Positions 15,207 through 24,322 of a DNA stretch of 24,417 nucleotides are shown here, in pieces. Each line of letters begins with the position of its first letter. Position 1 is the stretch's first letter. Position numbers and translations under genes: made by a program. Where the stretch lies: assembly GCA_011043375.1 (NCBI GenBank), contig DQYP01000103.1, forward strand, positions 1 to 24,417, read 5' to 3'. This DNA is from Thermotogaceae bacterium (GTDB taxonomy: Bacteria > Thermotogota > Thermotogae > B21-G9 > HyVt-16). Under the pieces are notes generated by a model. It saw only the letters and a program-made list of their open reading frames with translations. It was not told the origin of the DNA and made no database searches.

Positions 15207-16286
15207 TCAATCGTTCAACCACAAATTATCTCTGTGAATGAAGACTTTACTACCTTCATAGCCAAAAATCTCTTTCAATTTCTTACTTTTCAAACCTATT
15301 GCCTTTTCCGCTTCTGAACTTTCAAAATTCGTAATACCTCTTCCTAAAATCTCACCATCTTCATTCAGTACTTCTATTACATCCCCCACTTTAAAATCAC
15401 CCTCTATTTTGGTTATTCCAACTGGGAGAAGGCTTTTACCGTTTTTGATGGCTTGTTCAGCACCAGGATTTATATACACCCTTCCCTTTACCTTGGAAAG
15501 TAATCCTATCCATGCTTTGCGAGCTTTTGGATGTTTGGACAATTGGGGATTAAAGACCGTTCCAGACGATGGAATACCTTTTTCCAAAAATTCAGTGATA
15601 TTTTCTAAATTCCTCCCATTACAAATACATACCTTTATTCCTACCTTCGAAGCTTTTTTTGCTGCCTCGATCTTGGTTTCTATTCCACCACTTCCCCAAT
15701 TGCTTTTTGAAAGAGATTTTAATTTAATTCTCCCGTCAAAGATTTTCACTGTGTTCCCTTTTTCATCTATTACTCCATCGATAGATGTTAATAATATTAG
15801 AAAATCAGCATTCCAACCTATTGAAAACATTGAAGCGAGTATATCATTATCTCCAAACATTATTTCGTCAGTTGCAATCGTGTCATTTTCGTTCACAATC
15901 GGTATTATATCCATCTCGATCAAGCCTATCAGTGTATTTCGAAGGTTCAAAAATCTTTTCCGATTGCTGAAAACATCTCTTGTCAAAAGTAATTGAGCTA
16001 TCTTAAGATCATAGAAATCAAAAGCAGTTTCATAGAGCTTCATGAGTTGTACTTGTCCAACGGCACAGAGAGCTTGTTTCAAGTACAAATCGGTCTCCTG
16101 AGTCGATTGACATTTCAAATATCCATATCCCGATGCTTTAGCTCCAGATGAAACCAAAATTACTTGGTTACCCTTTGAATGGAGTTCTGAAACTTTCCCA
16201 GCAAGTTTTATCACATATTTTTTGTTGATGTTACCAGAATCGTCAACGAGGAGATTACTGCCAACCTTTATAACTATTTTTGACAT
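15207..16286 (-). CDS. proB: Glutamate 5-kinase
   Basis: This enzyme phosphorylates glutamate, the first step of proline synthesis and usually the step inhibited by proline. The 359-aa protein has an amino acid kinase domain (IVIKVGSNLLV at the start, VILVSSGAKASG near 42-53, NENDTIA near 138-144, and a WGSGGIETKIEAA Lys motif). It also has a C-terminal PUA domain from about residue 265, ending with FIHRDNLWLND. It starts at ATG 16286 with GGAGGTAA upstream. The ribosome-binding site overlaps the last codons and stop of proA, and the genes are 3 bases apart. Confidence 0.96.
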   Translation of the reverse strand: MSKIVIKVGSNLLVDDSGNINKKYVIKLAGKVSELHSKGNQVILVSSGAKASGYGYLKCQSTQETDLYLKQALCAVGQVQLMKLYETAFDFYDLKIAQLLLTRDVFSNRKRFLNLRNTLIGLIEMDIIPIVNENDTIATDEIMFGDNDILASMFSIGWNADFLILLTSIDGVIDEKGNTVKIFDGRIKLKSLSKSNWGSGGIETKIEAAKKASKVGIKVCICNGRNLENITEFLEKGIPSSGTVFNPQLSKHPKARKAWIGLLSKVKGRVYINPGAEQAIKNGKSLLPVGITKIEGDFKVGDVIEVLNEDGEILGRGITNFESSEAEKAIGLKSKKLKEIFGYEGSKVFIHRDNLWLND

Positions 16287-16289
16287 TGT

Positions 16290-17540
16290 TTACCTCCTTA
16301 TATGATAATCACCAAGAACAACGTATTTGTATGTTGTCAATTCTCTCAACCCAACAGGCCCTCGTGCATGAAGTCTCTGAGTACTTATTCCAATTTCACC
16401 ACCGAATCCAAATTCTCCTCCATCAGTGAATCGAGTAGAAGCATTTACATACACAGCAGCTGAATCAACTGATTCCACAAATTTCTTCGCATTCGAATAA
16501 TTTTCAGTCAGTATCGCCTCGGAATGGGTCGTTGAGTATTTATTTATATGTTCTATTGCTTCATCTACCGAATCAACAATTTTTATAGCAATTATCAGGT
16601 CGAGATACTCCATTCTCCAATCTTCTTCTGTTGCAACTTTAATCTCATTCACTATCTCAACAGTTCTTTCACAACCTCTAACTTCAACATTGTTTTCTTT
16701 CAATGAATTGAATATCATTGGAATGAACTTCTTGGCGATATTCTTATGAACCAAAATCTTTTCAACGGCATTACAAGTTCCAGGGCGTTGTACCTTAGCA
16801 TTCACAATTACACCAATCGATTTCTCAAGGTTTGCACTCTCATCAACGTATATATGACAATTTCCAACACCAGTCTCTAAAACAGGTATCGTAGAATTCT
16901 CAACAACAAACTTTATGAGACCGTATCCTCCACGCGGAACTATCAGAGATAAGTACTGATTCAGCTTGAGCATCTTTTCAACGAGTTTTCTATCTGTATT
17001 CTCAATGAATTCTATGGAATTATTTGGAAGCTTCGACTCTGAAAGCGCTTTTTTCATAGTTTCCACAATTGAAATGTTGGAATTTATGGCGTCTGATCCT
17101 CCTCTTAAAAGGACAGTATTTCCAGATTTTAAAGCGAGTATACTCGTTTCAATTGTGACATTCGGTCTTGATTCATATATAATACCTATCGGACCTATTG
17201 GAACTCTAATCTGGGAAATTCTGAGTCCATCCTCCCTGATCCAAGATTTTATGATTTCTCCCACGGGATCTTCAAGTTTTGAAATCTTTTCGCAAGCTTC
17301 AATCATACCGTCTATCCTTTTATCGGTTAAAAGTAATCTATCTATTAAAGATTCCCTTACTCCCTTTTTCCTCGCGATTTCAACATCTTTTTGATTTGCT
17401 CTCAATATTTTCTCACGATTTTCATTGAGCTTTTCGGCGATCTTTAAAATAGCGTCGTTTTTGTCTTTAGCATTGCAATTTCTAAGAAAAGCCCATGCCT
17501 CGTGAACACTTTTAGCCTTTAAAATCACCTCATCGTTCAT
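16290..17540 (-). CDS. proA: Glutamate-5-semialdehyde (gamma-glutamyl phosphate) reductase
   Basis: This NADPH-dependent aldehyde-dehydrogenase-fold enzyme reduces glutamyl-5-phosphate to the semialdehyde. The 416-aa protein carries PIGPIGIIYESRPNVT near 114-129, the VPRGGYGLI motif, catalytic Cys256 in QRPGTCNAVEK and the C-terminal RGPVGLRELTTYKY. It starts at ATG 17540, overlapping the proC stop by four bases (ATGA). The junction contains a small tandem repeat, two ATGAACG units followed by ATGAGG. It probably acts as a complex with ProB because the intermediate is unstable (family knowledge). Confidence 0.96.
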   Translation of the reverse strand: MNDEVILKAKSVHEAWAFLRNCNAKDKNDAILKIAEKLNENREKILRANQKDVEIARKKGVRESLIDRLLLTDKRIDGMIEACEKISKLEDPVGEIIKSWIREDGLRISQIRVPIGPIGIIYESRPNVTIETSILALKSGNTVLLRGGSDAINSNISIVETMKKALSESKLPNNSIEFIENTDRKLVEKMLKLNQYLSLIVPRGGYGLIKFVVENSTIPVLETGVGNCHIYVDESANLEKSIGVIVNAKVQRPGTCNAVEKILVHKNIAKKFIPMIFNSLKENNVEVRGCERTVEIVNEIKVATEEDWRMEYLDLIIAIKIVDSVDEAIEHINKYSTTHSEAILTENYSNAKKFVESVDSAAVYVNASTRFTDGGEFGFGGEIGISTQRLHARGPVGLRELTTYKYVVLGDYHIRR

Positions 17541-18343
17541 CGTTCATTTTCCCCCCTTGTAAATGATTCAGCTTTTTCGAAAGCTCTGATAAAAGCCTCT
17601 ATCAATTCACCGCGAACTCCATTTTTCTCCAACGAATAAACTGCTTCTATAGTAGTTCCAGCAGGTGAACACACCATTCTTCTAAACTCGTATGGTTCTC
17701 TTTTCAAGATCTCTACCATTTCAGCAGAACCAATCAAATTTTGAATAACTATATCTTTGGATTGTTCTGCTGAGAATCCAAGTTCTATTCCTGCATCTAT
17801 TAAAGCCTCCATTAGAAGAAAAATTATTCCAGGGGCACTTCCCACAAATGAAGTTAAGGCGGAGAATTTGCTTTCGTCAAATTCTTCAACCTTTCCAAGC
17901 TCGCTTAAAATCTCTGTCAATTTACTTTTTTCTTCCTCATCAAAATCATCTGAATAGGAAACTCCAACAATTCCTTTGCCAATACGACATGGAAGATTTG
18001 GCATTATTCTGGCTATGTTTTTAGAATTTTTCAAGGATTTTAATCCTTGTATTTTCAAACCGGTTATTGGACTTATTATAACTTTTTTCGAGAAATCCAC
18101 GTTGGATATTTGCCATCTGAGACCTTCAAAATCTTGCGGTTTGATTGCAAATAGAATGTAATCAGATCTTTCACAAACCTCCTCAGGATTTTTGAAAGTA
18201 CTAACTTTCTCGAATTTCCTCACACTTCCGAGTTTAGAAGGTTGTTTATCATTCACGAAAATTTTATCGATGAATTCCAGCTTCAAAATCTTATCTAAAA
18301 AGAGATTACCTATATTCCCCAACCCGATTATTCCAAAAAACAA
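17537..18343 (-). CDS. proC: Pyrroline-5-carboxylate reductase
   Basis: This enzyme catalyses the last step to proline. The 268-aa protein has an N-terminal Rossmann fold with GLGNIG at 7-12, the IARIMPNLPCRIGKG segment near 108-122 and the family signature SPAGTTIEAVYSLE near 227-240. It starts at TTG 18343 with a G-rich ribosome-binding site at good distance; the nearby ATG is followed at once by a stop. It is the first gene of proC-proA-proB, so one transcript supplies the full route from glutamate to proline. Confidence 0.95.
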   Translation of the reverse strand: MFFGIIGLGNIGNLFLDKILKLEFIDKIFVNDKQPSKLGSVRKFEKVSTFKNPEEVCERSDYILFAIKPQDFEGLRWQISNVDFSKKVIISPITGLKIQGLKSLKNSKNIARIMPNLPCRIGKGIVGVSYSDDFDEEEKSKLTEILSELGKVEEFDESKFSALTSFVGSAPGIIFLLMEALIDAGIELGFSAEQSKDIVIQNLIGSAEMVEILKREPYEFRRMVCSPAGTTIEAVYSLEKNGVRGELIEAFIRAFEKAESFTRGENER

Positions 18344-18382
18344 TTACATGCACCCCCCTGAAAAAAATGATATTTATAGCTA

Positions 18383-18409
18383 ATTATAGCAAAACCTTTC
18401 TCTTAACAA
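18383..18409 (-). promoter_or_regulatory. Predicted promoter of proC-proA-proB
   Basis: On the minus strand, TTGTTA (18409-18404) and a consensus TATAAT (18388-18383) are separated by 15 bases. TGC before the -10 gives an extended -10 element that can compensate for the short spacer. It lies 40 bases upstream of the proC start, in the only gap between the ABC genes and proC. No proline-responsive leader was recognised. Confidence 0.6.
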
Positions 18410-18455
18410 TTTCACGAAGAAGTATCGGTTACTTTGGATGAATGGGAACTTTATT

Positions 18456-20327
18456 TCAAGCATCAACCATTGCACCAAGGAACTGACTTTTATAAAGATC
18501 CGCGTAGAATCCGCCTTTACGTATGAGTTCATCATGAGTCCCTTTTTCTATTATTTGGCCCTCGTTCATTACCAATATCGTATCAGCATTTTTTATGGTG
18601 GATAACCTATGTGCTATAACAAAATTAGTCCTTCCTTTCATAATATCGTGCATAGCTTTTTGAATGTATATCTCGGTCAATGTATCAACATTACTGGTAG
18701 CTTCATCGAGTATCAAAATATCAGGATCTGCTAAGAATGCCCTAGCAATTGTTATTAACTGTTTTTCACCTTGAGAAATATTAGTTGCCTCTTCATTTAT
18801 AACTGTATCGTATCCATCGGGTAATGTCATGATGAAGTGATGAGCATGTGCAGCTTTTGAGGCCTTTACTATTTCCTCGAAACTCGCATCGTCTTTTCCA
18901 TATGCTATATTTTCTCTTATAGTGCCATTGAAAAGCCACGTATCCTGCAAAACCATTCCAAACAGTTTTCTAAGGTTGTACCTCTTTATGTCTCTTATAT
19001 CTAGCCCATCGATAGTTATTCTACCACCTTGTATTTCATAGAATCTCATTAAAAGATTAACTAGCGTAGTTTTACCCGCACCAGTTGGTCCTACTATTGC
19101 TATTGTTTGGCCAGATTGTACTCCAATATTGAGATCCTCGATTAATTTTTTATCTTTCCTGTAACTGAAATAAACATGTTCAAATTTCACGTTACCATCT
19201 GTGTGTGTCAGTTCAAGTGCATCGGGTTTGTCTGGGATTTCTTCTTCTTCATCGAGCACTTCGAAAACCCTCTCAGCAGAGGCTATAGTTGACTGTAACA
19301 AATTGAATATACTCGCAACTTGAACTATTGGTTGTGTAAACTGCCTTGAATATTGAATGAACGCTTGAATATCTCCTATTTCTATCATACGCTTTGTTAC
19401 AAACACTCCACCAACTACTGATATTATTATGTATCCAAGATTCCCAATGAAGTTCATAAGTGGCATGATTATTCCAGACATGAATTGTGCCTTCCAACTT
19501 GATTGATAAAGTTCTTCGTTGAGGTTTTTGAATTTCTTTATAGATTTTTCCTCATAATTATAGGATTTAACTATGATATGTCCACCATACATTTCTTCAA
19601 CATGTCCATTCAATTTTCCAAGGGTTGTCCATTGTTGTTTGAAGTATTTCTGAGACCTTTTTGCTATAAAAGCTGTCGAGAAAATACTCAGAGGTAACGT
19701 TGCAATGGTGACCAAAGTCAACCATGGACTAATAGTTAACATCATTATTATCACACCTACAATCGTTATAACAGCAGAGACCACCTGTATCAAACTCTGT
19801 TGAAGAGTATTACTTATGTTGTCTATATCGTTTGTCACTCTACTCAGGATATCTCCATGTGATCTCGAATCATAGAATTTCAAAGGCACTTTTGTGAGTT
19901 TTTCCATAACTTCTTCTCTCATTCTTCTAACCGTTTTTTGAGTTATACCAACCATTATGTACTGTTGCAAGTAATTGAAGAGGGCGCTCAAAAGGTACAT
20001 TATGATCAAAGTCAATAAAATTTTTCCCACATAAGCGAAATCTATATGAGCATTTGGAAGATGTATCATCTTAGCCATTACACCTTGGAATATCCTCGTT
20101 ATAGCTTTTCCCATTATTTTTGGTGCTAGAATATTGAAAACAGTTGAAGTTACAGTTAGTGCGAGAACAATTATTATACCCACGCTAAAGGGTTTTAAAT
20201 ATATCAGCAGCCTTTTTAAGGTGCCTTTAAAGTCCTTGGGCTTTTCAAGAGTCATAGCCAAAGGACCATGGCCTCCTCTTGGACCGAATCCACCGCCTCT
20301 GGGATTTCTTTGATTCTCTCTGCTCAT
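18456..20327 (-). CDS. ABC exporter half with canonical Walker B (TM288-like)
   Basis: This is a 623-aa fused membrane and ATPase subunit. A Gly/Arg/Pro-rich tail (about 5-25) precedes a six-helix ABC membrane domain (about 40-340) and the nucleotide-binding domain. Walker A GPTGAGKTT is near 413-421, Walker B ILILDE has catalytic Glu542, and the switch His573 is in AHRLST. The signature is degenerate: ISQGEKQ instead of LSGGQ. This is complementary to the defects of the partner subunit, as in TM287/TM288 and BmrCD, where one ATP site is active and one is degenerate. It starts at ATG 20327 (AGGAGGAG upstream), sharing ATGA with the partner's stop; the TTG at 20381 is rejected. Multidrug or lipid-like export is inferred. 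Confidence 0.94.
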   Translation of the reverse strand: MSRENQRNPRGGGFGPRGGHGPLAMTLEKPKDFKGTLKRLLIYLKPFSVGIIIVLALTVTSTVFNILAPKIMGKAITRIFQGVMAKMIHLPNAHIDFAYVGKILLTLIIMYLLSALFNYLQQYIMVGITQKTVRRMREEVMEKLTKVPLKFYDSRSHGDILSRVTNDIDNISNTLQQSLIQVVSAVITIVGVIIMMLTISPWLTLVTIATLPLSIFSTAFIAKRSQKYFKQQWTTLGKLNGHVEEMYGGHIIVKSYNYEEKSIKKFKNLNEELYQSSWKAQFMSGIIMPLMNFIGNLGYIIISVVGGVFVTKRMIEIGDIQAFIQYSRQFTQPIVQVASIFNLLQSTIASAERVFEVLDEEEEIPDKPDALELTHTDGNVKFEHVYFSYRKDKKLIEDLNIGVQSGQTIAIVGPTGAGKTTLVNLLMRFYEIQGGRITIDGLDIRDIKRYNLRKLFGMVLQDTWLFNGTIRENIAYGKDDASFEEIVKASKAAHAHHFIMTLPDGYDTVINEEATNISQGEKQLITIARAFLADPDILILDEATSNVDTLTEIYIQKAMHDIMKGRTNFVIAHRLSTIKNADTILVMNEGQIIEKGTHDELIRKGGFYADLYKSQFLGAMVDA

Positions 20328-22048
20328 GCTATCTCCTCCTCTGATAGCTGTGAGAAGACTATTTCTCTGTATACTTGACAAGTTTTCATCAATTCTTTGT
20401 GAGTACCTATTCCTTTTACTTTTCCATCTTTCAAAACTATTATTTGATCAGCATCCATTATGGTTGCAACACGTTGTGAAACTATTATTACTGTGGCATC
20501 TTTCGTGTACTCTTTCAATGCTCTTCTAACTTTCGCGTCAGTTTTAAAGTCGAGAGCCGAGAAAGTATCATCAAAGATGTAAATATCATTTTTCCCCGCT
20601 ATTGCTCTCGCGATTGAAATTCTCTGTTTTTGTCCTCCAGATAAATTGGTTCCTCCTTGTGATATCTTTGAATCTAAACCATCTGGCATCTTCTGCGCAA
20701 ATTCCATTACTTGTGCAATTTCAGCTGCCCTCAATATATCGCTTTCGGTTATTTCTTCTCTTTCAAATCGGATATTCTCTGCAATTGTTCCTGAAAATAA
20801 AGAAACTTTTTGAGGAGCATATCCAATTCTGTTTCTTAATTCTTTTTGAGAAATATTTTTTACATTAACATCATCTACTAATACTTCTCCTGATTCTACA
20901 TCGTAAAAGCGCATTATCAAGTTCAATATAGTGGTTTTTCCAGATCCAGTATTTCCTATTATTGCAGTTGTCTTACCCGGTTGTGTTTTAAAAGAAACAT
21001 TCGATATTGCGGGCTCTTTAGCACCAGGATACCTGAAAGTTACATTTCTGAATTCTACGATACCCTTTCTTTCTGGAATAACAGGATTATCAGGTTCTTT
21101 TATCTCAGGTTCAACTTTCAAGACTTCATTTATTCTTTCAGCAGAAGCGGATGCCCTTGGAAGGAGCACGAATATAACTGACATCATCACAAATGAAAAC
21201 ATGATCTGCATTATATACTGGATTACTGCCATTAAATCTCCTATTTGCAAGGCATTACTATCTATTCGCTTTGCACCGAACCATATAACGGCAATAGTTG
21301 TAAAATTCATAACGACTAACATAAGAGGAAAGATCAGGGCCACAAATCTGTTTACTTTTAATGCAGTCTCTGTTAAATCAAAGTTTGCTTCATTGAATCT
21401 TTTCTTTTCAACCCCTTCTTTTCCAAATGCCCTTATCACTCTGACTCCTGTCAAATTTTCGCGGAGCACGAGATTTAGTCTATCAATCTTTCTCTGCAAA
21501 GATTTGAACATTGGTAAAGCTTTCTTCGCTATGAAAAATATTCCTAACAACAGAACAGGAACTGAAACAAGGAGAATCATGGTGAGCTTTGTATCCTTTG
21601 AAACGGCCATTATGATACCGCCAACAGCCATAACAGGTGCTCTTACAACCATTCTAAAAATCATGAAAACAGCTTGTTGAACTTGTGTAACATCATTAGT
21701 TGTTCGAGTTATCAAAGAAGCTGTACTGAATTTATCGATCTCATGAAGCGAGAAATTTTCGACTTTGTTGAAAATCTTATCTCTGAGGTTCTTTCCAAAA
21801 CTCATAGATGTTTTAGCCGATAGAAAACTTGCAAGTATTGCTGCGGCTATTCCAAATAAGGCTACAAGCAGCATTTTTCCTCCTGTACGCCAAATGTATG
21901 GAACATTTCCTCTGACTACACCTTTATTTACTATATCAGACATGAGATCAGGTAAATACAGATTTAGAATTGATTGTATAGTTACCAAAGATACTATCAA
22001 TATTATTTGCCATGTGTACGGCTTTAAATATTTGAATAGCTTTAACAT
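20324..22048 (-). CDS. ABC exporter half with degenerate Walker B (TM287-like)
   Basis: This 574-aa partner subunit has an N-terminal membrane domain (about 1-300) and an ATPase domain. Walker A GNTGSGKTT is at 365-373 and the signature LSGGQKQR (469-476) is canonical. Walker B reads IYIFDD with Asp494 in place of Glu, and the switch loop reads SQR with Gln525 in place of His. The good signature here pairs with the intact Walker site of the downstream subunit. It starts at ATG 22048 with GGAGGGAGGAAAG upstream and overlaps the MarR gene by 7 bases. The two halves should form one heterodimeric exporter, with the MarR protein as its likely controller. Confidence 0.94.
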   Translation of the reverse strand: MLKLFKYLKPYTWQIILIVSLVTIQSILNLYLPDLMSDIVNKGVVRGNVPYIWRTGGKMLLVALFGIAAAILASFLSAKTSMSFGKNLRDKIFNKVENFSLHEIDKFSTASLITRTTNDVTQVQQAVFMIFRMVVRAPVMAVGGIIMAVSKDTKLTMILLVSVPVLLLGIFFIAKKALPMFKSLQRKIDRLNLVLRENLTGVRVIRAFGKEGVEKKRFNEANFDLTETALKVNRFVALIFPLMLVVMNFTTIAVIWFGAKRIDSNALQIGDLMAVIQYIMQIMFSFVMMSVIFVLLPRASASAERINEVLKVEPEIKEPDNPVIPERKGIVEFRNVTFRYPGAKEPAISNVSFKTQPGKTTAIIGNTGSGKTTILNLIMRFYDVESGEVLVDDVNVKNISQKELRNRIGYAPQKVSLFSGTIAENIRFEREEITESDILRAAEIAQVMEFAQKMPDGLDSKISQGGTNLSGGQKQRISIARAIAGKNDIYIFDDTFSALDFKTDAKVRRALKEYTKDATVIIVSQRVATIMDADQIIVLKDGKVKGIGTHKELMKTCQVYREIVFSQLSEEEIA

Positions 22049-22497
22049 TCTACTTTCCTCCCTCCAAGTGACTTTTTTATGTTACTTGCCATCTTATTCA
22101 AAAGTTCCTTGAAAGTTTCCTTTTCATTCTCGTTGAATCCATCAAAAACAATTGCCTCGAGTTCTGCCATGATCTTATGAAGTTTTCCAATCATCCTTTT
22201 TCCTCTTTCCGAGAGATAAACTCTGTAAACTCTTCTATCCTTTTCATCAAGTTTTTTTTCAACAAGTCCATGTTTTTCCATCCTTCGAAGCATTACCGCT
22301 ATAGTTGGTGGAGTAACATTCAACTTTTTTGCCAGTTCTTTTTGAGTTATTCCAGAATTGTGGTAAAGAACAAGCAGCAGAGGGGGTTGACCAGGATAGA
22401 TATTGATCTTTTCAAGTATCTCACTTGATTTGGTAAACAGGAGCTTTTGAACTTTGAAAAGAAGAAATAACAAACTGTCCTTATTGTGAAATTCCAA
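22042..22497 (-). CDS. MarR-family regulator of the ABC exporter operon
   Basis: The 151-aa protein has a winged helix-turn-helix domain: GITQKELAKKLNVTPPTIAVMLRRMEKHGLVEKK, followed by the wing DEKDRRVYRVYLSERG, a standard MarR pattern (about 50-105). Flanking helices form the dimer interface. I chose TTG 22497 because AGAGGTGAT lies just before it; the GTG at 22506 overlaps that ribosome-binding site. It is the first gene of the three-gene operon and overlaps the first ABC gene. It probably represses its own operon until a drug-like ligand binds. Confidence 0.92.
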   Translation of the reverse strand: MEFHNKDSLLFLLFKVQKLLFTKSSEILEKINIYPGQPPLLLVLYHNSGITQKELAKKLNVTPPTIAVMLRRMEKHGLVEKKLDEKDRRVYRVYLSERGKRMIGKLHKIMAELEAIVFDGFNENEKETFKELLNKMASNIKKSLGGRKVEC

Positions 22498-22535
22498 TAG
22501 AATCACCTCTTTTCATATAATTAGAATATAAAATA

Positions 22536-22564
22536 ATTAGGCGGTTAACTATTAAATGGCTAAT
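22536..22564. promoter_or_regulatory. Candidate MarR operator
   Basis: This is a 13-3-13 imperfect inverted repeat. The left arm is ATTAGGCGGTTAA and the right arm, read on the other strand, is ATTAGCCATTTAA (10 of 13 equal). It lies 39 bases upstream of the MarR start in very AT-rich DNA. No clear -35/-10 pair could be fixed next to it. Confidence 0.5.
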
Positions 22565-22660
22565 AAAATTCTACCACCATTTTTTATCATTTTCAACATC
22601 CAATTCGGCGCGGACTTTTTGCTTTTTTCAAGCTTTGTGACAGATACTTTAGCGCCGCAG

Positions 22661-22695
22661 GCTCTTATCCTTCAGGGGGAGAGCAAAGCGTTTGC
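22661..22695 (+). mobile_element. Hairpins resembling an IS200/IS605 left end
   Basis: Two adjoining hairpins lie upstream of the transposase fragment: GCTCT (22661-22665) with AGAGC (22680-22684), and GCAAA (22683-22687) with TTTGC (22691-22695). Subterminal hairpins upstream of tnpA are typical of IS200/IS605 ends, but the exact tip was not located. Confidence 0.4.
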
Positions 22696-22737
22696 GCAAT
22701 TAAAAATTATGTCTTAATGTTGCATAAGGTGATAGGT

Positions 22738-22803
22738 ATGAAGATTAAGAAAACACGTTGGAGTCATTATAGTTTGAATTATCATCTTGCGTGGATACCA
22801 AAC
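22738..22803 (+). pseudogene. tnpA: N-terminal remnant of an IS200/IS605 Y1 transposase (TnpA)
   Basis: After AAGGTGATAGGT an ATG opens MKIKKTRWSHYSLNYHLAWI followed by PNYYYKYSS and a stop. The first 21-22 residues look like the start of IS200/IS605 TnpA, which typically reads SLNYHLVWIPKYR. The similarity breaks off after WIP, and the sequence passes directly into chemoreceptor coding sequence. The HUH and Tyr active-site regions are absent, so this is dead. Confidence 0.75.
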
Positions 22804-22805
22804 TA

Positions 22806-23705
22806 CTACTATAAATACAGTAGTTGAGACGATTACAAACATAGCCGAACAGACAAACTTACTCGCATTGAATGCGACAATAGAAGCTGCCAGGGCTGGT
22901 GAAGCAGGCAAAGGATTTGCCGTTGTTGCCGATGAGATACGCAAGCTGGCTGAAGAAAGCAAGAGAGCAACCGAGGAAATATCTAAAAATCTTTCGGAAA
23001 TCGTAAGCCGCATAGAAAAAACTTCCAACGAAATCTTCGAGATGTCTGAAAGGGAAAATGATGTTGCTCAAAGAACTGATCAATCTATTGAAGGCATAGA
23101 AGGAGTCTTAAGAAGAACAAGAGATGTAGATGAAGTAGCAGCTAACGTCGCTGCTAGTGCTCAGGAACAGAATGCGGCAACGGAAGAGATGGCATCAGCA
23201 TCTCAAAATATCACAAAATTGGTGAATGAGGTCAGTAGAGCAATGTCTGATCTTGGAAACCCATTGGAGAAAATGAAAGTTGATACCAAAACATTGGAGA
23301 GGAGATCTCCTATCTTGAAAATACGTTTTCGGCCACTTTGGAAGAGTTCACAAAATTCAATTACTATTCGGATGAGGATGTGGTTGGAAAATTCGAAGAA
23401 GCGATCGAAGCTCACAAAAACTGGGTAAAAAAACTTGAAGTGGTGATCACAAGCGGTGAGTACGACATAGAAAAGATCATCACAAGTGTGCATTCGGTAT
23501 ATTTTACAGCTCTTACAAACCCCCTGTAGAACTCGAAAAGCTTTGGAAAAAGATAGACAAGCTTCACGAAAGACCTTCACAGTAGCGCGATTAGTATAAT
23601 GAAGATGGTCGAAAATGGTGTTACAGAAAAAGCCTAGGCAAAGTTTGAAGAGGCTAAGAATATTCAGAAGAATTGATAACCTTGTTGAAAAAGTGCCAGG
23701 AAACG
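22806..23705 (+). pseudogene. Decayed methyl-accepting chemotaxis protein with CZB-like tail
   Basis: The conserved signalling hairpin is clear: NIAEQTNLLALNATIEAARA, then GEAGKGFAVVADEIRKLAEE. The sensor, membrane and HAMP parts are missing upstream, where transposase debris begins. Near 23300 the frame shifts to EISYLENTFSATLEEF and HKNWVKKLEVVITSGEYD, which resembles the HxxW start of a CZB zinc-binding domain. Further shifts near 23520 and 23575, stops at 23588 and 23633 and a shift near 23670 lead to ELITLLKKCQETL. The longest open frame (22787-23428) joins IS sequence to the receptor and reads off frame at its end. It is not functional. Confidence 0.85.
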
Positions 23706-24322
23706 CTTAAATCTAAAATACTTCAGCATTTTCTTGGTGTTTTTAGATTCAAAAATCTAACCGAATTTAAAATGATTAACAATGGTTTCAAAAAATCGCT
23801 AGCAAAGCTGAAAAGATCATTTTATAGAAATTGTGAGGTTTTTACCTACGGTATCCTCAACAGACCTGTTTGGGAAATTAAACCAAAATCTTGCAATTCA
23901 GATTTGCTCATCTTATTCCTTCATGGTGGAGCGTATATCGCAAATATGACTAAAATGCGCTGGAATTTGGCCGAGAAATTGCTTATAAAAACTTGTGCAA
24001 TTGTAATTGTTCCAGATTATCCACTTGCTCCTGAAAATGCGTGGAAGGATACATATGCTTTTTTGGATGAGTTGTATTTATCATTGTTAAGAAGATATTC
24101 GAAAAAGATAGTCTTTATCGGAGATTCAGCAGGTGGAGAGTTGGCACTTGGATTTGCACAGAAATTGAAAAATGAGAAAAGAAGATTGCCAGATCATATC
24201 GTTCTTTTTTCATCATCAGTCCTATATATAGTAATTTTGAAGAACTATGTCCAATAACAATCTTTACAAAATTCAAGCCAGAAAGCCCATCACTTTCAAG
24301 ACATTGGGATGAATGGCTCTAA
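23706..24322 (+). pseudogene. Truncated, frameshifted alpha/beta-hydrolase (HSL-type esterase) gene
   Basis: The reading frame has LHGGAY (HGG oxyanion-hole motif), VPDYPLAPENAWKDTYAFL and the nucleophile elbow GDSAGG, all typical of hormone-sensitive-lipase-like esterases. A frameshift near 24205-24215 separates SPIYSNFEELCPITIFTKF and the following residues to a TAA at 24320-24322. The end, with the catalytic Asp and His expected about 80-100 residues later, is missing. At its 5' end the frame is continuous with the tail of the decayed receptor and no convincing start codon is present before ATG 23771. It is probably inactive. Confidence 0.8.

Noticed and set aside
18344..18455. Proline- or T-box-type leader before proC
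   Set aside because: The gap is about 110 bases and shows only a promoter and a ribosome-binding site; no T-box motif or regulatory hairpin set was seen.
20931..21680. 249-codon open frame on the plus strand
   Set aside because: It lies wholly antisense to the ABC exporter gene with its complete ATPase motifs; the translation shows no family pattern.
22787..23428. A 213-aa chemotaxis protein as an intact gene
   Set aside because: It starts inside transposase sequence and its last 40 residues are off frame from the true continuation, so it is a pseudogene.
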